Shown here: one piece after another, positions 4,218-5,669 of the stretch
How positions within the stretch are numbered: position 1 is the stretch's first letter
Layout of the letters: each line of letters opens with the position of its first letter
From: an uncultured Planctomycetota bacterium
GTDB taxonomy: Bacteria > Planctomycetota > Planctomycetia > Pirellulales > Thermoguttaceae
DNA length: 5,669 bases
Direction of reading: 5' to 3'
Assembly: GCA_902797455.1 (NCBI GenBank)
Contig: CADBTE010000386.1
Location: 1 to 5,669 of the forward strand
The notes under the pieces: generated by a model
Seen by the model: the letters and a program-made list of their open reading frames with translations, nothing else
What the model was told of the DNA's origin: nothing
Databases searched by the model: none
Made by a program: the position numbers and the translations under genes

Positions 4218-5647
4218 CAGAAATTAAAGTAGATGAATGGATTATACGTCGAGACAACGACGAAGGTGATCCCCAAAAGGAGGAGCACCAACATCGCCGG
4301 AACATAGAGAATCTGGTACCAGAGTTTTTCTTCCCAGCGGCCGGCGAACCATTTTGCCAGCGGCAGCGAGCAAAGCGCCGCGGCCGCCAGAAGGACAGCG
4401 TTCTCGGAAAGGTAGAACGCCGTGTACTCGTCGTAAAGCGGCTGTCCCGCCAAGCCGAGCATCGTCCGGAAGAACCCCATCGCCTGGGAGAGGTTCTCGC
4501 TTCGGAAAAGGACCCACCCGCAGAGGACAAGAACAAATGTCGCGAGCCATTTAAGGGATGAACCGATCAGGCCATTGGATCGCCTCTCGTAACCGATCAT
4601 CTTTTCGATCGAGATAAAGACGAAGAAATAAAGTCCCCAGAGGATGAACGTCCAGTTGGCTCCGTGCCAAACGCCGGTCAGCAGCCAGACGACGAACAGA
4701 TTGAAAATCAATCGGGCCGCCGAGGAAACCCGGCTCCCCCCCAGAGGGAAGTAGACATAGTCACGGAACCAGGTCCCCAAAGAAATATGCCACCGGCGCC
4801 AGAATTCGGAGATACTTCGCGAGATATACGGGTAGTTAAAGTTTTCCAGGAAATGGAAGCCGAACATCCGCCCCAGGCCGATCGCCATATCCGAGTAGCC
4901 GGAGAAGTCGAAGTATATCTGAAAAGTGTATGCCAGGCCCCCCAGCCAGGCGGTGGAGACGGTCAATTCTTCCGTTGGCGTACCAAAGATCTGATCCGCT
5001 AAAATCGCGATCGAATTGGCGATAACGGCTTTTTTTGCCAACCCCACGATAAAACGGCATACCCCGGCGCTGAAGTCGTCGAGGGACTCTCTGCGGTGAA
5101 GAATCTGTTCGGCAATCGTCGAGTATCGAACGATCGGCCCGGCGATCAACTGGGGAAAGAAAGCGATGTAGAGGGCGACGTCGAACGGATTTTTTTGGAC
5201 CGGGGCTCCTCCCTTCTCGGGATCGCGGCGATAGACATCGATCACGTAGGAAAGCGCTTGAAATGTGAAGAAGGAGATTCCGATCGGCAGCGCGATGGCC
5301 GGAACGTCGAGATCCCACCCGGTACAAGCGTTGATCGTCCGAAGGGTGAACATCAGATACTTAAAGATGAAAATGATCGAAATATTAAAGGCCAGGGCCG
5401 CGACGAGATAACTCTTAGCCAGGGGGCGGCGCTCATGATACTTATCAATCAAAAGCCCAAAGGCCCAGTTCCCGAATATCGAGAAAATCATCACGAAGAC
5501 AAACCATGGTTCTCCCCAGGCGTAGAAGAACAAACTGACCGCCAGAAGAAAGAGGTTTCGAAGTGTTCGTCCCCGCAGACAGACATAATACCCGAAGAGG
5601 ACCAACGGGAGGAACAAGAACAGAAAGATCGTACTGGAAAATACCAT
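4217..5647 (-). CDS. MBOAT-family membrane O-acyltransferase (AlgI type)
   Basis: A 476-residue polytopic membrane protein, within the usual AlgI length. It opens with MVFSSTIFLFLFLPLVLFGYY, the characteristic start of AlgI-type MBOAT proteins, and has many hydrophobic segments across its length. Family motifs are intact: FPQLIAGPIVRY (164-175), FDFSGYSDMAIGLGRMFGF (246-264), SEFWRRWHISLGTWFRDYVY (280-299) with conserved His287, and TGVWHGANW (324-332) with the likely catalytic His328. Such proteins move an acyl group, often acetyl, across the membrane onto an exported polysaccharide or other envelope target; alginate is the known AlgI substrate, but the target here is unknown. AlgI systems usually have an SGNH-type partner (AlgJ/AlgX or DltD-like). 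None lies on the 3' side, where the terminator follows at once, so any partner would be upstream beyond 5669. A GGAG site (5657-5654) six bases before the ATG supports the start. Confidence 0.95.
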   Translation of the reverse strand: MVFSSTIFLFLFLPLVLFGYYVCLRGRTLRNLFLLAVSLFFYAWGEPWFVFVMIFSIFGNWAFGLLIDKYHERRPLAKSYLVAALAFNISIIFIFKYLMFTLRTINACTGWDLDVPAIALPIGISFFTFQALSYVIDVYRRDPEKGGAPVQKNPFDVALYIAFFPQLIAGPIVRYSTIAEQILHRRESLDDFSAGVCRFIVGLAKKAVIANSIAILADQIFGTPTEELTVSTAWLGGLAYTFQIYFDFSGYSDMAIGLGRMFGFHFLENFNYPYISRSISEFWRRWHISLGTWFRDYVYFPLGGSRVSSAARLIFNLFVVWLLTGVWHGANWTFILWGLYFFVFISIEKMIGYERRSNGLIGSSLKWLATFVLVLCGWVLFRSENLSQAMGFFRTMLGLAGQPLYDEYTAFYLSENAVLLAAAALCSLPLAKWFAGRWEEKLWYQILYVPAMLVLLLLGITFVVVSTYNPFIYFNF

Positions 5648-5653
5648 ACCCGG

Positions 5654-5657
5654 CTCC
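5654..5657 (-). promoter_or_regulatory. Ribosome-binding site of the MBOAT gene
   Basis: On the minus strand GGAG lies six bases before the ATG at 5647. The upstream frame stays open to the window edge, so this site and the family-typical N-terminus are what decide the start. Confidence 0.6.
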
Positions 5658-5669
5658 GTCGAGCTTCCA

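Overview
The window looks like chromosomal DNA from a moderately GC-rich bacterium with ordinary Shine-Dalgarno starts (AAAGGAG 7 bases before two of the genes). Two peroxide/NO-defence enzymes typical of anaerobes and microaerophiles, rubrerythrin and a class I hybrid-cluster protein, suggest an anaerobic or oxygen-sensitive lifestyle. A Tat-exported DapA-like protein and an AlgI-type acyltransferase indicate a cell with an elaborate envelope. Taxonomy cannot be fixed from sequence alone. My guess is an environmental lineage (deltaproteobacterial, FCB or PVC-like), held with low confidence.

Layout. Positions 1-98 (minus) hold the first 32 codons of mutS. A divergent intergenic region (99-288) separates it from a small cysteine-rich ArsR-family regulator (289-630, plus). 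Rubrerythrin (728-1270, plus) follows after a 97-base gap, then a terminator-like hairpin. A structured 169-base leader precedes hcp (1440-2999, plus). A further 131-base gap with a possible extended -10 promoter leads to a Tat-signal DapA/NAL-superfamily protein (3131-4159, plus). A strong hairpin at about 4182-4217, flanked by an A-tract and a T-tract, separates it from a convergent MBOAT/AlgI-type acyltransferase (4217-5647, minus) whose upstream region runs off the window.

How the genes may work together. The arsR-rbr-hcp group reads as a stress module: a thiol-rich sensor next to a peroxide reductase and an NO/hydroxylamine reductase. Gene order and a 10-base sequence shared upstream of arsR and rbr support this only as inference. 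The hcp leader contains a terminator-like hairpin and a small hairpin covering the ribosome-binding site, so hcp may have its own post-initiation control. The DapA-like gene and the MBOAT gene appear to be independent units. No mobile element, CRISPR array, tRNA or rRNA was seen, and no gene-free stretch exceeds 200 bases. The window is mostly recognisable families. The less ordinary parts are the ArsR-Rbr-Hcp grouping, the hcp leader, and the exported DapA-like protein with altered substrate-site residues.
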